A DNA stretch of 64,000 nt from Gonocerus acuteangulatus (lineage: Eukaryota > Arthropoda > Insecta > Hemiptera > Coreidae). The notes beneath the pieces are model-generated. The model was not told where the DNA came from, did no database searches, and saw only the letters and a program-made list of their open reading frames with translations. Position numbers and translations under genes: made by a program. Positions 1 to 11,747 of this stretch are shown piece after piece. Position 1 is the stretch's first letter, and each line of letters opens with the position of its first letter. The stretch is from the NCBI GenBank assembly GCA_946811695.1, contig OX328123.1, forward strand, positions 16,032,538 through 16,096,537, written 5' to 3'.

Positions 1-652
1 AAAACATTATATTCAAATAAATATTTTTCTAAAACAACGAGGTACCATTTTAAAACTTAATAAATAACACAACTTTTGAGAAGGAGGAAAACCTCTACGT
101 GAAGAAATAGCTGATTAAGTAAATATTTAATAATTTAGGAAAACACTAATAACAATAGTTCATATCTATATGGATTTTCGTATTGCTCCTTATCTAAATG
201 TCAGTATTTTAAAAAGGGTATTTGTTACAGGAAATTTAATGTAGATTCTAAAAAATTGGTCGTAATTCACGATACATTAACCAGAAATCCTGGAAATACA
301 GTTTTTCATTTTATAATAAAACAATAGTTTTGAAAATGGACCAAAGTTTGAGTAGCTCTTCTACATGTTGAGATAGAAAGCTCATTTCTGCGCTATGTAA
401 CTACAAAATATGTACTATGTAACTTCGGAATAAACTCCTAAAGTTATGAGACCTCTATGTGGAGTATAGTCAAATTTATAGTAAAGTAGCTCTGGATTTG
501 GAGAAGATTCTTAAGCTTTCAAGAAATGGCTCGTCAGCTGCGACAGTATTCAGAGATGATCCACCAAACGTTTTACCACCATCAATTGGGTGGAATTGTT
601 ATCACTCTTCAATGTTACGTTTGAAAATTAGTTCAAAATAATTTTGAAAGGT
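1..652. other. Unassigned AT-rich DNA
   Basis: No convincing coding region, RNA gene or recognised repeat. The 60-codon open frame at 459-641 has no similarity I recognise and is about the length expected by chance. Confidence 0.5.
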
Positions 653-739
653 AAAAAAAGTCCGACTCGCAGGAACTGCCTCATCGTAGCGCGGTTCCGT
701 TCTTATCCCTAGTCTAATTTCGAAAGATTAAAATAGAAG

Positions 740-902
740 CAGTTATTATTTTGTTGAGAGGAGATAGTTGACCGTTGATGATGCAAGGTAGGGATTGTCC
801 GGGTTCGGTCACTGCTACTTAATAATACATACCCCATATGTGTATGTATGTGGGCATATATATGTACATATGTGTGCGTGTATATGTGTATGTGTATATG
901 CT

Positions 903-939
<37 letters not shown>

Positions 940-1060
940 TTGTGTATATTTACATAGATATGTGCATATATTAGTGTTAAATATGTCCTACTTGTATTTA
1001 CAGCCCTGATGAAGGATGACCGAAGTAGCAGTGACCGAACCCTGACAGTTATATTTTGGT
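740..1060. mobile_element. Penelope-like terminal fragment with dinucleotide-rich core
   Basis: TTTACAGCCCTGATGAAGG at about 1000 matches the Penelope-like end at 37746. The 58-bp unit of the 37.8-kb array occurs here inverted (745-816) and partly direct (1026-1055) around a TA/TG-rich stretch. Confidence 0.5.
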
Positions 1061-2244
1061 TCCACCAGTCTTGAAAGGTAGGATTTACAATCTTACCTGG
1101 AAGGGTCGGCAACACTAGAAACCGTCCCGCTAGTTACAAGGTCTTGGAATCTTGGAACTCTATATTTCTAACAATAAATTGTTTTTGTTATTTTACTTAA
1201 CCTGTTTTATTTTCGAATACATTATCCAACTATAAGCAATTAAAAAATAAAAAGGAATAAAATACAGACAAAAAGAACACTTCGAATAAGCGAAATCAAT
1301 TACTTTAAAGCTTTAAGCTCTTATTTCTCCGATTGACGTCGCCTAATCAAAACTTTTATTAGAACCTTTTATGTAGAGCATTTAATAAGCTTTCTAATGG
1401 TATTCTTCCGTTTACCAAAATTCTCAACAGTTTTCGAGATATTAATGAAAGTTCCTAAAATTTATATTATTTCTAGCAACAGAAAATTGGGCTCATTTTT
1501 CATAACCTGTTTTACACACAAAATTTTCGCAACATAAGAAATTACAAAAATAAAAAGCAATAAAAAACGAAGGGAAAGAGACAAAAATTACAACAAGAAC
1601 GACAAAAACCCGTTCATAAGAACAAAACAGACGTATTTGAAGTTTTAAGCACTTATTTCTCCGATTGACATAACCTAATCAAAAATAGTTTTAGAATCTT
1701 TTTTGTAGAAAATTTAGTAAGCTTTCAAATAGTTTCTATCCACTTACCACGATTTCCCAACCGTGTTCGAGATATTAATGAAAGTATACGAACTTCCCAA
1801 AACTTTTCATGTCTGTTCATAAAATATTTTATTCTAACCCTTCCTTAACTCCAAACGTAACAAAACTTTCAACATATTAGTTCTAATGAAAGAAGAACAT
1901 GCAGATAAAGTTTCAACTGAATCCCGTAATTCTATGTACCCAAACCAAAAACGGTATTCAAAAACTATTTTTCCAATTTTCTCGAAAACGGTTAAAGAGA
2001 TCGCCTTCAAAATGGTTTCATTCGTTTTCCTAGCCCAGGAGTCATATAAAACGAGTACTTACAAGCTTATGAACTCAAAAACGTAAGCGTTACGATTTTT
2101 TTTGCGCGAATTTCGCCCCAAACGCCATCTTCCAGTTGGCGGATTTTGCTGGTTAACGAACTTGACCTTTCAAATTGGACGAAGGATTTTTGTACCAAAT
2201 TTCATCAAAATCGGACCATTCGTCTTCTATCTAGAGAGCGAACA

Positions 2245-2247
<3 letters not shown>

Positions 2248-2330
<83 letters not shown>
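2248..2330. repeat. (TA)n microsatellite inside family A
   Basis: A near-pure TA tract in two blocks. It lies at the same internal point (after GAACAGACA) as the tracts in the other family A copies at 6724 and 40220. Confidence 0.9.
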
Positions 2331-2494
2331 CAAATTTGAACCACCGTTATTTTCGGTCTCTAGGGGTTCTGAAACGCGAAATTTTCTAGTCGGCACTTCC
2401 GGATTGTTTCATTGTATCAACCCTATAAGCGGGGTTCCTCCCTATGGGGGAGGGAGGAACCGCGCTAAAAAGGAAGATACCTATGAATATAATA

Positions 2495-2840
2495 AAAAAA
2501 AAACAGTCCCGTAACAGGCCACGAGGGCCCTGAGGGGCAGATACTATAGAGGTATCTGATTCATGACCATACGGCACACTAGGGAGATAGTGTGGTCAGT
2601 ACTATGCTCCGGCCGCCTGATTTTCCCCTTGGCTGCTTCGACTGCTAGATTCATTAGCACCCAAGGTACCCATTATTAAATTAATTAAAGGCTGGGTTGG
2701 CATAGGGACGGTAAGGGAGGCCGAATTCATCCCATGAACGAAGACACTAGAAGAAAAAATCTTTAGTGCTTGCTCGGGATTTGAACTCAGGTCCTCCAAC
2801 TTATGAGTCCAGTGCTCTACCACTGAGCTAACCTCGCCCC
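2495..2840 (-). mobile_element. tRNA-headed SINE (type T2), full length
   Basis: On the minus strand the head reads GGGGCGAGGTTAGCTCAGTGG, with an anticodon loop CTCATAA (CAU, Met-like) and a TTCAAATCC B box. A body of about 260 bp and a short A-rich tail follow. A perfect 14-bp target duplication CTATGAATATAATA flanks it (2481-2494 and 2841-2854). It is a Pol III-type retroposon, not a functional tRNA gene. Confidence 0.9.
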
Positions 2841-3183
2841 CTATGAATATAATATGGCGGTTTAATTTCTGGATTGGCTCGGAACCGGTTTGGGAACAAA
2901 GAGGTATTCTAAAGGGCGGGAATTTTTCTTAATTAATTTTTTACATTGAGACTTTTTGCAGCTTTGGCGATAAGAGCATTACATCGGATATAATTTTTTA
3001 CATTGATAGATGATAGGTCATTTGTAGATGGTTTTACATAAATAGACTGTAAATATACTTGTACATACATAGTGGTGGAGCTTTATATCTGATATAGTTT
3101 TACGCAGGGTTATAATCAATGTTGGGCAAAACTAAAAACGCAAACTAAAATTAAAACTACATTCAATTTTTAGAATAAACAAA

Positions 3184-4617
3184 TCTATTATATAAAAATG
3201 AATCGTTAAATGTGTTGGTAAGCGCAAATCTCGAGAACAACTGAACCGATTTAGCTAATTATTTTTTTATAATATTCCTTGAACTACGAGGATGGTTCTT
3301 ACGGAGAGAAAAATTCAAAAAGTTGCCTGAAAAAGTCTAAAAACAACACTTTTGGGGTATTTTTTACTTCCTTAACGCAAATTCATTTTTAAATACAAAC
3401 ATATGTTCTTAATTATAATATTTTTAACACTTAACATATTTGGTTATTCGTGTATAAGCAAAAAAATTAAATAAATAAAAACATGTAATAACTAGATGAC
3501 ATTAGAATCACATGTTAATAATGCAATTTAAATTAATTTATATTTGCATTAACAAAGTAAAAAAGACTCCACTTTTCTATATTCCCATACAAAAGATTTG
3601 TAATAATACTTAAAGGTCAATTTGAACTTTAATACCATACCATAAAGTGTTAGTGGAGGGGTTCTGGGAAGGCAAAACAAATGAGTGACATTAGTATCGT
3701 ATAAATATTAATTTCAATATTTGCCAATATTTATTCGATGGTAAGATTACTCAAAAACAAATTGACGATAGTAAAATGTAAATTGTCTGTGGTAAAATGT
3801 AAACATCTCTTTGCTGTGCATCTATAATATTACTAAATCTAAAAGCCATAAATTTCTATAAAATTACTAAAGTTTTGTGTGTTTGTGACTTACTAAATAT
3901 GCCTCCTATAAGGCGGCGGACAAATTTAGGCAGAAGAACCCGAAATGCAACGCATCAAATTAATTATTAATCTAATCTTACTGCCCAGGAATGTGAAGAT
4001 CGCAATGAACGTGAAAGAATTTGGTTAAGACAGACCAGCGAAGCGCGACATTCGACTAATAATGGTGCAAGTTTGAATCGAGCTGCTGTGAATTCATTAA
4101 AGTGCCAGCAGCTGTGTTGCTATAGGACCTATGAACTCAGTTTGACTATAAACAAATCCCAGGGCAGTCATTAAGTGTTTGTGGTATTAATCTAGAAAAC
4201 CCATGTTTCTCGCATGGTCAATTGTATGTTGTCTGTTCCCGTGTTGGAAAACCATCTGCTCTGTTTATTTACGCGTCAGGTAATGAAACAAAAAATATCG
4301 TGTACCATTAAGTACTACAATAAAAATTAAACTTAATTTAGAATAAGTAAAAATAAAATGAAATATAATAAGTAGGTATCATAATAAGAAATCTGATATT
4401 GTAATTTTGATTGTGATTTTTTAGTGACTATTAAAAGAATTTTAAGTGTTTTATCATTTTTATTTTTTGACATAATGTAATTGTCGACTTATTAAGTTTT
4501 TTTCTTCTTTTTTTCTATATTACTAGCTGTCCGTGTGTCCCAAATAGCAGAATAAGTATTAAAAAAAAAATTAAAGAATTGACTGTTAGGCGGTACGAAG
4601 TTCGCCGGGTCAGCTAG
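3184..4617 (+). mobile_element. Helitron relic with deleted RepHel gene
   Basis: It starts TCTATTATATAAAAATG after an A and ends GCTAG before a T, the canonical Helitron A/T insertion. A GGCG/CGCC hairpin lies just upstream of the end. Two coding remnants are present: an N-terminal piece from ATG 3899 (MPPIRRRTNLGRRTRNA) and a C-terminal PIF1-type helicase piece (next entry). The central replicase and helicase region is missing. Confidence 0.88.
4138..4311 (+). pseudogene. C-terminal fragment of Helitron PIF1-like helicase
   Basis: The frame reads GQSLSVCGINLENPC, then FSHGQLYVVCSRVGKPSAL and an FIYASGNE end with a TAA stop at 4309-4311. This is the conserved last helicase motif region and tail of Helitron RepHel proteins. 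The usual lysine and serine before GQS are changed to isoleucine and proline, and everything upstream to the N-terminal piece is deleted. Confidence 0.85.
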
Positions 4618-5381
4618 TCTAAACTAAAAATTACAACCTAAAAATAATAAAACTAAAATTATATGAATTAATGGATATTATTTGAACTAAAACTAAATCA
4701 TTGGGAATTGATTAAAAACTGAATTAAAGCTTTATTTTAGTTTAGTTTTACAAAAATAACGTGAATTAATGTAAATCATATGTTATTTCGATAATTAAGT
4801 AAATTATTAAAACTAATAGAACTTGTTTTCATTTTGTTTTAAATAGGCTGAAGTTGTAACCTCTTTTTCCCCCAATATATTTCATAAATAAACAATCTTT
4901 ATTTGAAAAAAACAAAAACAAACATACTTACCTATTTTTTTACCCTTGCTCTGAATCAAAGTATGCAATAAACTAATTAGTGAATTAAAAACTAAAATCA
5001 CTTTTGCTAAGATTAAACTAATTACCATATTAAAAACGGATACTAAAACTAAAAACAACTATTTATGAAGACAATACTCACACACATGATTAATAATTTT
5101 ACAAATCTAAAACTAATAATATGACGTGAGTTTATTTTTAGTTAGAATGAATTAACGTTAGTTTAGTAAACTAATGTTAGTTTTGCCTAACAGTGTTTAT
5201 AACTCATATTTATAATATATCGTCCCTGCCATGTCAAACTAACGAATAAGCAAATCGAAGCAAAATAGGAACCAACATATTTTATCCATTGACGAAATAA
5301 TATAATATATAAAGATGTTGGAGTTGCGAAAATTTGCGACATGCCGTATCGCCTGCAATCGAAGAGCAAAGTCCCGAATCT

Positions 5382-5426
5382 AAAAAAGTCCGACTCGCAG
5401 GAACTGCGTCATCTTAGCGCGGTTCC

Positions 5427-5493
<67 letters not shown>

Positions 5494-6719
5494 GGCACAT
5501 CTACATCTAGGTCATTAGCGCCGACATCCAGGGTGTAGCGAGGAATTTCACCAGCGAGCCGTGGGATGATAAAATTCCTGCCGGAGGTTATCCCACCATC
5601 TCCCGCTTATGAATCCAAGGCGCTAGCCATTAGACCACGGGAGACCCCGGTTCCTGTTCCCTATTCTCATTTGAAAAGCATAGAATAGAAACAGATAATA
5701 TTTTCCTCGGCCTTTGTTGAAAGGGTTTTATGGCTATACCTGGGGGTCAGGTCCGCAAGACCCTAGAATCCTCTTCTACCGATACTTCATTTCATACGTT
5801 TCAATGAATTGGAAAATATCAAATATTTTCACACAGTCCTGTGTTCTTTTACTATAGTAATAATTCTAAAGATAAAATCAATTGAAAAATAAAATAAAAA
5901 AAACCAACAGCATAAAGGCAATTGAAAATATTCAAAAGACGTCATCGAATCTTTTTCTCTTGGCAAGCTATATTTCTAACAATGAATTGTTTTTCTTATT
6001 TTGCCTAATCTGTTTTATTGTAAAATACATTATCCAACTATAAGCAATTAAAAAATAACAAGGAATAAAAACAGACAAAAAGAACAGTTCGAATAAGCAA
6101 AATCAATTACTTTAATGTTTTAAGCACTTATTTCTCCGATTGACATCGCCTAATCAAAACTTTCATCAGAACCTTTTTTGTAGAGCATTAAGTAAGCTTT
6201 CTAATGGTATTCTTTTGTTTACCAAGATTCTGAACCTTTTTCGATATATTAAGGAAAATATACAAAGTTACCAAAACTTTTTAAGTCTGTTAATAAAATA
6301 TTTTATTCTAACCCTTCCTTAACTCCAAACGTAACCAAAATTTCAACATATTAGTTTTGATGAAAGTAGAACATGCAGAAAATGTTTCAACTGAATCCCA
6401 TGATTCTAAGTACCCAAACCAAAAACGGTATTCAAAAAATATTTTTCCAATTTTCTCGAAAATGGTTAAAGCTATCGCCTTGAAAATGGTTTCATTCGTT
6501 TTGTTAGCCCAGGAATCATATAAAACGAGTACTTAGAAGCTTATGAACTCAAAAACGTAAGCGTTACGATTTTTTTTGCGCGAATTTCGCCCCAAACGCC
6601 ATCTTCCAGTGGGCGGATTCTACTGATTAACGAACTTGACCTTTCAAATTGGACGACGGATTTTTGTACCAAATTTCATCAATATCGGACCATCAGGGAA
6701 GCCAGAAATGAGCGAACAG

Positions 6720-6786
<67 letters not shown>

Positions 6787-6944
6787 TATACACATATATA
6801 TATACAAATTTTAACCACCGTTATTTTCGGTCTCTAGGGGTTCTGAAACGCGAAATTTTCTAGTCGGCACTTCCGGATTGTTTCATTGTATCAACCCTAT
6901 AAGCGGGGTTCCTCCCTGTGGGGGAGGGAGGAACCGCGCTAAAA
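5382..6944 (+). mobile_element. Family A repeat copy 2
   Basis: It has the same start (AAAAAAGTCCGACTCGCAGG), inner inverted pair TTAGCGCGGTTCC / GGAACCGCGCTAA, 3' hairpin and internal (TA)n (6724-6777) as copy 1. A type T1 SINE (5429-5648) is inserted right after the 5' inner repeat. Apart from that insertion it is the most intact copy, about 1.34 kb. Confidence 0.75.
5429..5648 (-). mobile_element. tRNA-headed SINE (type T1) with 60-nt poly(A)
   Basis: Poly(T) 5429-5491 is the tail on the minus strand. The shared tail (TAGATGTAGATGTGCCGT on the minus strand), the body and a head GGTCTCCCGTGGTCTAATGG follow. CGGTTCC on both sides is a short target duplication inside family A. Confidence 0.85.
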
Positions 6945-7839
6945 CGAGATTTTGCATATTCGATAGTTTGGCATGGCAGGAACGATATATAACTTACACA
7001 ATTTATCTATTTACAATGTTAAACTTAACAGACTGTAATTAATGTAATAAACGTATGTTTCAAAATTGTAATTACAGTAAGAAACGTAACTTTTTCACAG
7101 TGGTGTAAAAAATTATACTACTGTCTGTCGTTTCATACCAAGATCGCTGCCATTATTAAATAATTTCAGTACATGAAATATTCTCGGACGAATATTTTAG
7201 TAATATTAGTAATCATTTTTTTCTTGTTTATAGAAATACGTCATTATCGCCTAATTTGGTTAATTAAGCGCGTTTCCAGTTTCTTTTCGGTGGGAGTGTT
7301 ACTTCTCGATCCACAATGGTACAGGGTGTCACAAAAATAATGGTCATCCGTCAGCCAGATGATTCTCCAATGCGAGTTCGGAAAAAATAACCCCCATATT
7401 GACCCCCGCAAAATTGACCTTTAAATGTTATTCAAGGTCAATTTTTTTTATTGTATATTTCGAATCTGCGAGTTAGACGGAAGAAAAAAGTCAACGGCAC
7501 CATAGGTCAGAAATGACTCTTTTGTGGGCAAGATTACCATTAACAACATATACGTGTGACATTCCATTCCATTTGTCAAATGGTTGCTGATTATAATCTT
7601 TTTTTTTTTTTTTTTTTTACTAGGTCTTCTAACATCCCCGCAAAAATACTTCGCTTAAATTTGTAAAAAAAAACCACCTTCTAGTTTATAAAATTATAAG
7701 TATATTGAAAAACGAGCCTCTCAGCGGCAATCATTGGAGGACTATAACTCATATTTCACAATTGACAGGAATGCCTTCATGATGTTATTCTGGAACCTTA
7801 TCAAAAGCTCTTTGCCATAAGCTTTCAATCAATCGCTTG

Positions 7840-7881
<42 letters not shown>

Positions 7882-8108
7882 GGCGCATCTACAACTTGGC
7901 CATTAGCGCCCAGAGTCGCTTGTTATTTCTAACCGCCATACGAAAGTGGCGGTTTAGTCCCCACTAACAAGTAAATTTGTTCATACTTCTTTTCACATGT
8001 AACTTTTGTTCTATGAAGGATGGTGGAAATAAAATAATGATATTGGTTCTTGGTAATTATATTACAATATCACAAGCTTCTATACAAAATAAATAGACTT
8101 TTATCGAT
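6945..8108. other. Non-coding spacer with poly(T)-ended retroposon tails
   Basis: 7599-7619 and 7848-7879 are T runs. The second is followed by ACGGCGCATCTACAACTTGG, the shared SINE tail, truncated soon after. TACAGGGTGTCAC at 7319 resembles the end of the inverted-repeat element at 14706. No gene seen. Confidence 0.5.
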
Positions 8109-10303
8109 TTAATACAAGAGGTAACGATGGCCAGTGATTGCAGCCTGGTTGGCATGAGCGATAGAGTGAGCGATCTTGCCAGCTGCGACTTCAGGGGTAT
8201 CAGCTGGAAGAGCGAGTGGGACTCCACCGAAAGTGTTCCTGATGGCTTCAGTGTTCTGTTGGATCAGCTGGGCAGCCTTAGCGTGGGCAACGATGGGTTC
8301 GTCAGCTGGGACTGAGAGAGATCCGGCGTGGATGGCGGTGTAAGGAGTTGCAAGAGCTGGAATATATAATTTATGAAAGTTAGTGAAGCTTCTGACAACT
8401 GTGATGTGTGTTATATAGTATTTGTGAAATTTTAATGAAAAATGAACTCACCAAAAGGAGCGTAGATGGAACGCTTCTTAAGAATGTGGACGAATGGAGC
8501 CAAACGGAGACCATGTGTTGTGATGGCTGCCTGGTTGGCGTGGGCGATAGAGTGAGCGATCTTGCCAGCTGCGACTTCAGGGGTGTCAGCAGGAAGAGCA
8601 AGTGGGATTCCTCCGAAGGTGTTCCTTAGGCCTTCAGTGTTCTGTTGGGTCAGCTGGGCAGCCTTAGCGTGGGCAACGATGGGTTCGTCAGCTGGGACTG
8701 AGAGAGATCCGGCGTGGATGGCGGTATAGGGGGTAGCAAGAGCTGAAAAATGATTGCCCATTTAGTTTTGTCATACTTATATACACAAATTCTGTTTTAT
8801 CAATAGAGAATACATAGTCTATTTGAAATTTGAATGAGCGTTCTACTCACCGAGTGGAGCATAGATGGATCTCTTCTTGAGAAAGTGGGAGAATGGTGAC
8901 AAATGAAGGCCATGGGTGGTGATGGCTGCCTGGTTGGCGTGAGCGATGGAGTGAGCGATCTTACCAGCTGCGACTTCAGGGGTATCAGCTGGAAGAGCGA
9001 GTGGGACTCCTCCGAAGGTGTTCCTGAGGCCTTCAGTGTTCTGTTGGATCAGCTGGGCAGCCTTAGCGTGGGCAACGATGGGTTCGTCAGCTGGGACTGG
9101 AAGAGAACCGGCGTGGATGGCGGTGTATGGGGTGGCAAGAGCTGAATTATAAAATATACCAATGTTAGTGAAATTGTTACATGTAGAGGTGTGGAATTAC
9201 GTTTTCTTTATAAGTTCTTACCAAGTGGAGCGTAGATGGATCGCTTCTTGAGGAAGTGAGCGTAAGGAGAAACATGGGCGACTGGAGCGGCTACAAGAGG
9301 ATGAGCAGCAGCGTATGCTACTGGTGCGGCGAGACGTGCGACTGGAGCAGCGACGACTGGGGCATGGACAGCGTGGACTGCAGAAATGTATTATTAATAA
9401 AATTCTTAAAAATTATTTTTCTATTTCTGGTAAACAATAAAATTCTAAACTTGACCTACCGAGAGGACCAGTGCTTCCTGGATAGCTGGTGAGTGGCTGG
9501 CTGACGGCAACAAGATCCCTCTTCTTCAGAGCGTGGACAACTGGAGCTCCGAGAAGTGCAGATGGATAGGCGAGCCTAGCAGCAATTGGTGCGACAACTG
9601 GAGAAGCAACGTGAGCGACAGCTGGCCCAGCAGGAACTGCAGGGCCGACTGGAAGGTTGGTTGCAGCAACTCGGAAACCATTCACAGCATCAGCAGAGTA
9701 AACAGCACTCTGGACGAGTCCGTTAGCATCGACGTAGCTGTAACCTATAAGTATTTAAATTAGTAATATAGAAGTTACCGAGGAACATTAACTGTGTTTT
9801 ACTAATTAGTATCCGATATTACTCACTTCCCCTGGTGGTTCCGTCGGCAGCCCTCACTTCCTCCCTAGAGTTAGGTCCTCCGACGTGTCCGAAAGCAACG
9901 TTTCCAAGCTCATCCTGGATCCTGTACTGACTGGCAGAAAGGCCAAGTCCAAGAAACTGAGGTTCAGCTGCGGACAGACCGACTAAAGCGATGAAAACCT
10001 GTAAGGAAGATCCAATTTCAGCATAACGTGCAGCAGGGCTTAGAAGAAAAATTAACATTTATATTCTGTCCTAATGTTTATTCAAAATAATTCTCAATAT
10101 TCTGAATTAAACTTCCAAATCTCATGTAACAAGTACCTAACTGTTTGCAGATATGTCACCTGTATAAGGAAAATTATGATATCATGTTCCGGTGGAATGA
10201 TCTTGCTGGTTATCGAATTTTAGAGTTCAAATCGAACAAAGTATATATCAACCAAATTTAATTAAATTCTGTCTAGTTTCGAGCCAGGGAGAGAGCGACA
10301 CAG

Positions 10304-10381
<78 letters not shown>

Positions 10382-11014
10382 TTGAACCATCCGTGATTTA
10401 TGGCTTCTGAATTTTATTAGACGGTATTTTCGGATTTCTTCATGGGGTCAACATTATAAGCGGGTTTCCTCCCTAAGGAGGGAGGGAAAAACACCCTAAA
10501 AGGCCCAGGAATTGACCAATGACGGTAAACAAAAGTATTTTTTATCAGAGATTATCTCCAACGGCAATTTAAAATGTAAATTGCACGTCTAGGTTTAGGG
10601 ACGGATGTGAACCTTAAAACTATCTTCTTTGTTACATTGAAATTAATTAACAATATAAATTAGATATGCAATGTATGTATGTCATTAGGATATCGGTTTG
10701 TTTCAATAATGTTTAATTTAACCTCCCCAAATTATTCTTTTTAATTTAATGTTTATGTTGTTTATATATAATTTAAAACAAAACTGTGGTAACTGTTTTA
10801 TGAGAGGTAGGAACGGTTGTTTTTGATGCATGGTCTTGTTTATGATTTAGAGAAGGTTTTAGAGAAAATCTAAAGACATATATTTAAATTATTTTAGTGG
10901 TAAATTGTGATTTTTCACGTTATTGTTTAAAAATTTGTATTGTATTTATGCGGGAACAAGCAAAGTATTTTGTACATGAAATTTATGTTTTTCCCTTACC
11001 AAGAACCTGTTCAT
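8109..11014 (-). CDS. RR-type cuticular protein, seven exons, expanded module copy number
   Basis: Spliced model on the minus strand: exons 11014-11000, 9998-9827, 9744-9460, 9377-9222, 9141-8851, 8742-8452 and 8356-8109 (stop TAA 8111-8109). The total is 1458 nt, 485 aa, and every intron is GT-AG. Residues 1-16 (MNRFLVFIALVGLSAA) are a signal peptide that is only complete after splicing. Residues 27-95 resemble the chitin-binding RR domain (chitin_bind_4), with the core ADGTTRGSYSYVDANG and a GFRVAATNLP end. Residues 96-209 are rich in Ala, Pro and Val. Residues 210-306 and 307-403 are two near-identical 97-residue modules (ALATPYTAIHAGS start), and 404-485 is a shorter terminal version. Lys-Lys-Arg sites lie at 136-138, 201-203, 298-300 and 395-397. 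The inferred role is a structural protein of the chitinous exoskeleton. The family assignment is firm; the exact RR subclass and the developmental stage are not known. Confidence 0.9.
8452..9141 (-). repeat. Tandemly duplicated 291-nt cuticle-protein exons (exons 5 and 6)
   Basis: Exons 9141-8851 and 8742-8452 are both 291 nt, both begin with CTCTTGC after the acceptor, and both end on an SIYAPL/F-G split codon. Each is phase 1 at both ends, so duplication keeps the frame. The terminal exon 8356-8109 is a third related copy that runs to the stop. The paralogue has only the terminal copy. Confidence 0.88.
10275..10500 (+). mobile_element. 3' end fragment of family A in intron 1 of the cuticle gene
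   Basis: GAGCGACACAGACA, a (TA)n tract (10306-10379), then TTGAACCATCCGTGATT and a hairpin-plus-CCCTAAAA end match the last 230 bp of family A, with clear divergence. It lies in intron 1 of the 8109-11014 gene. Confidence 0.65.
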
Positions 11015-11043
11015 ACTTGTGGAGACCTCCTCTGCTTCAGCAA

Positions 11044-11090
11044 GGACTGTACTGCCGAAACTAACACACACACGAGAATATATACCTTAT
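11044..11090 (-). promoter_or_regulatory. Core promoter and 5' UTR start of the 8109-11014 cuticle gene
   Basis: On the minus strand a TATATA box (11084-11079) lies about 30 nt upstream of a GCAGTACAGTCC start region (near 11055-11044). The ATG follows at 11014. The same layout and much of the sequence recur upstream of the paralogue at 27195-27121, which is why this start exon was chosen even though it lies 1 kb from exon 2. Confidence 0.7.
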
Positions 11091-11414
11091 TACCTGGGCT
11101 GGCCTTGGGCCCGCCCTGTACAAAAGTTTTGACTTCAAAGACCTTTCTTTCCGGATTCATGATCAATTGCAATGGGCGTAACCCTGTATTTAGAAGTGGA
11201 GTAAAAAATGTCATTATTTGACCAGGGGTTTTAATACTGTTATTATTTCGAACGCATGAAATCATTTCGGTAATGCAATTAAAATTGTTAAGAGACCGGG
11301 CTTATGAGGTAAGAAAAATATTATAGTATCCAGACAGATCAAGTGTCCAATGTATGCATAAGGTTTTATGTGGACATAAAGTCCTGCATTCAATTGTTGG
11401 TACGATATATTTTT

Positions 11415-11416
<2 letters not shown>

Positions 11417-11477
<61 letters not shown>
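11417..11477. repeat. (CA)n(TA)n compound microsatellite
   Basis: An ACAC tract passes directly into TATATA. It borders the 5' side of a truncated T2 SINE. Confidence 0.85.
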
Positions 11478-11481
<4 letters not shown>

Positions 11482-11486
11482 ATATC

Positions 11487-11747
11487 CTACGGAAGAGCAC
11501 TGGACTAATATGCTGGAGAACCTGAGTTTAAATCCCGAGCAAGCACTAAAGATTAATATCTTCTAGAGTCTTAGATCATGGGTTGGATTCAGCCTCCATG
11601 ACCGTCCCTAGGCCGACCCAGCTTTTAACTAATTTATTGATGGGTACCTGTAAAGGGGAGAATCATGCGACCGGAGCATAGTACTGACCATACTATCTCT
11701 CGAGTGTGCCGTATGGTAATGTGCCCTTCTGGCCTGTTAGTGGCATG

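Larger units (their letters stand above)
653..2470 (+). mobile_element. Family A repeat copy 1 (Helentron/HINE-like, non-autonomous)
   Basis: It begins AAAAAAAGTCCGACTCGCAGG, runs into TAGCGCGGTTCC, and ends GGAACCGCGCTAAAA, the inverted complement. Just inside the end is a hairpin (GGTTCCTCCC with GGGAGGAACC). A (TA)n array sits at 2248-2330. The interior matches the copies at 5382 and 40081. There is no substantial ORF and no obvious target duplication. A segment at about 740-1060 is foreign: it carries one inverted unit of the 58-bp array seen at 37.8 kb and a degraded Penelope-like end. The HINE assignment is inferred from structure. Confidence 0.7.
3117..5195. mobile_element. hAT-type MITE interrupted by a Helitron
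   Basis: The ends CAATGTTGGGCAAAACTA and TAGTTTTGCCTAACAGTG are inverted repeats of the CAGTGTTGGGC type, and the flanks GTTATAAT and TTTATAAC fit a diverged 8-bp duplication. The body is low-complexity, dominated by AAACTAAAA and TTTTAGTTT motifs, as in the uninterrupted copy at 38688-39208. The Helitron 3184-4617 splits it. Confidence 0.75.

Noticed and set aside
819..1115. Tyr/Ile-rich frames such as (YI)n at 819-1115, 28003-28100, 29830-30147, 31372-31480
   Set aside because: They translate (TA)n microsatellites and have no coding value.
8127..9763. Plus-strand open frames opposite the cuticle exons (for example 8408-8629, 8903-9145, 9533-9763)
   Set aside because: They are antisense shadows of GC-richer exons. 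Splice sites and protein family place the gene on the minus strand.
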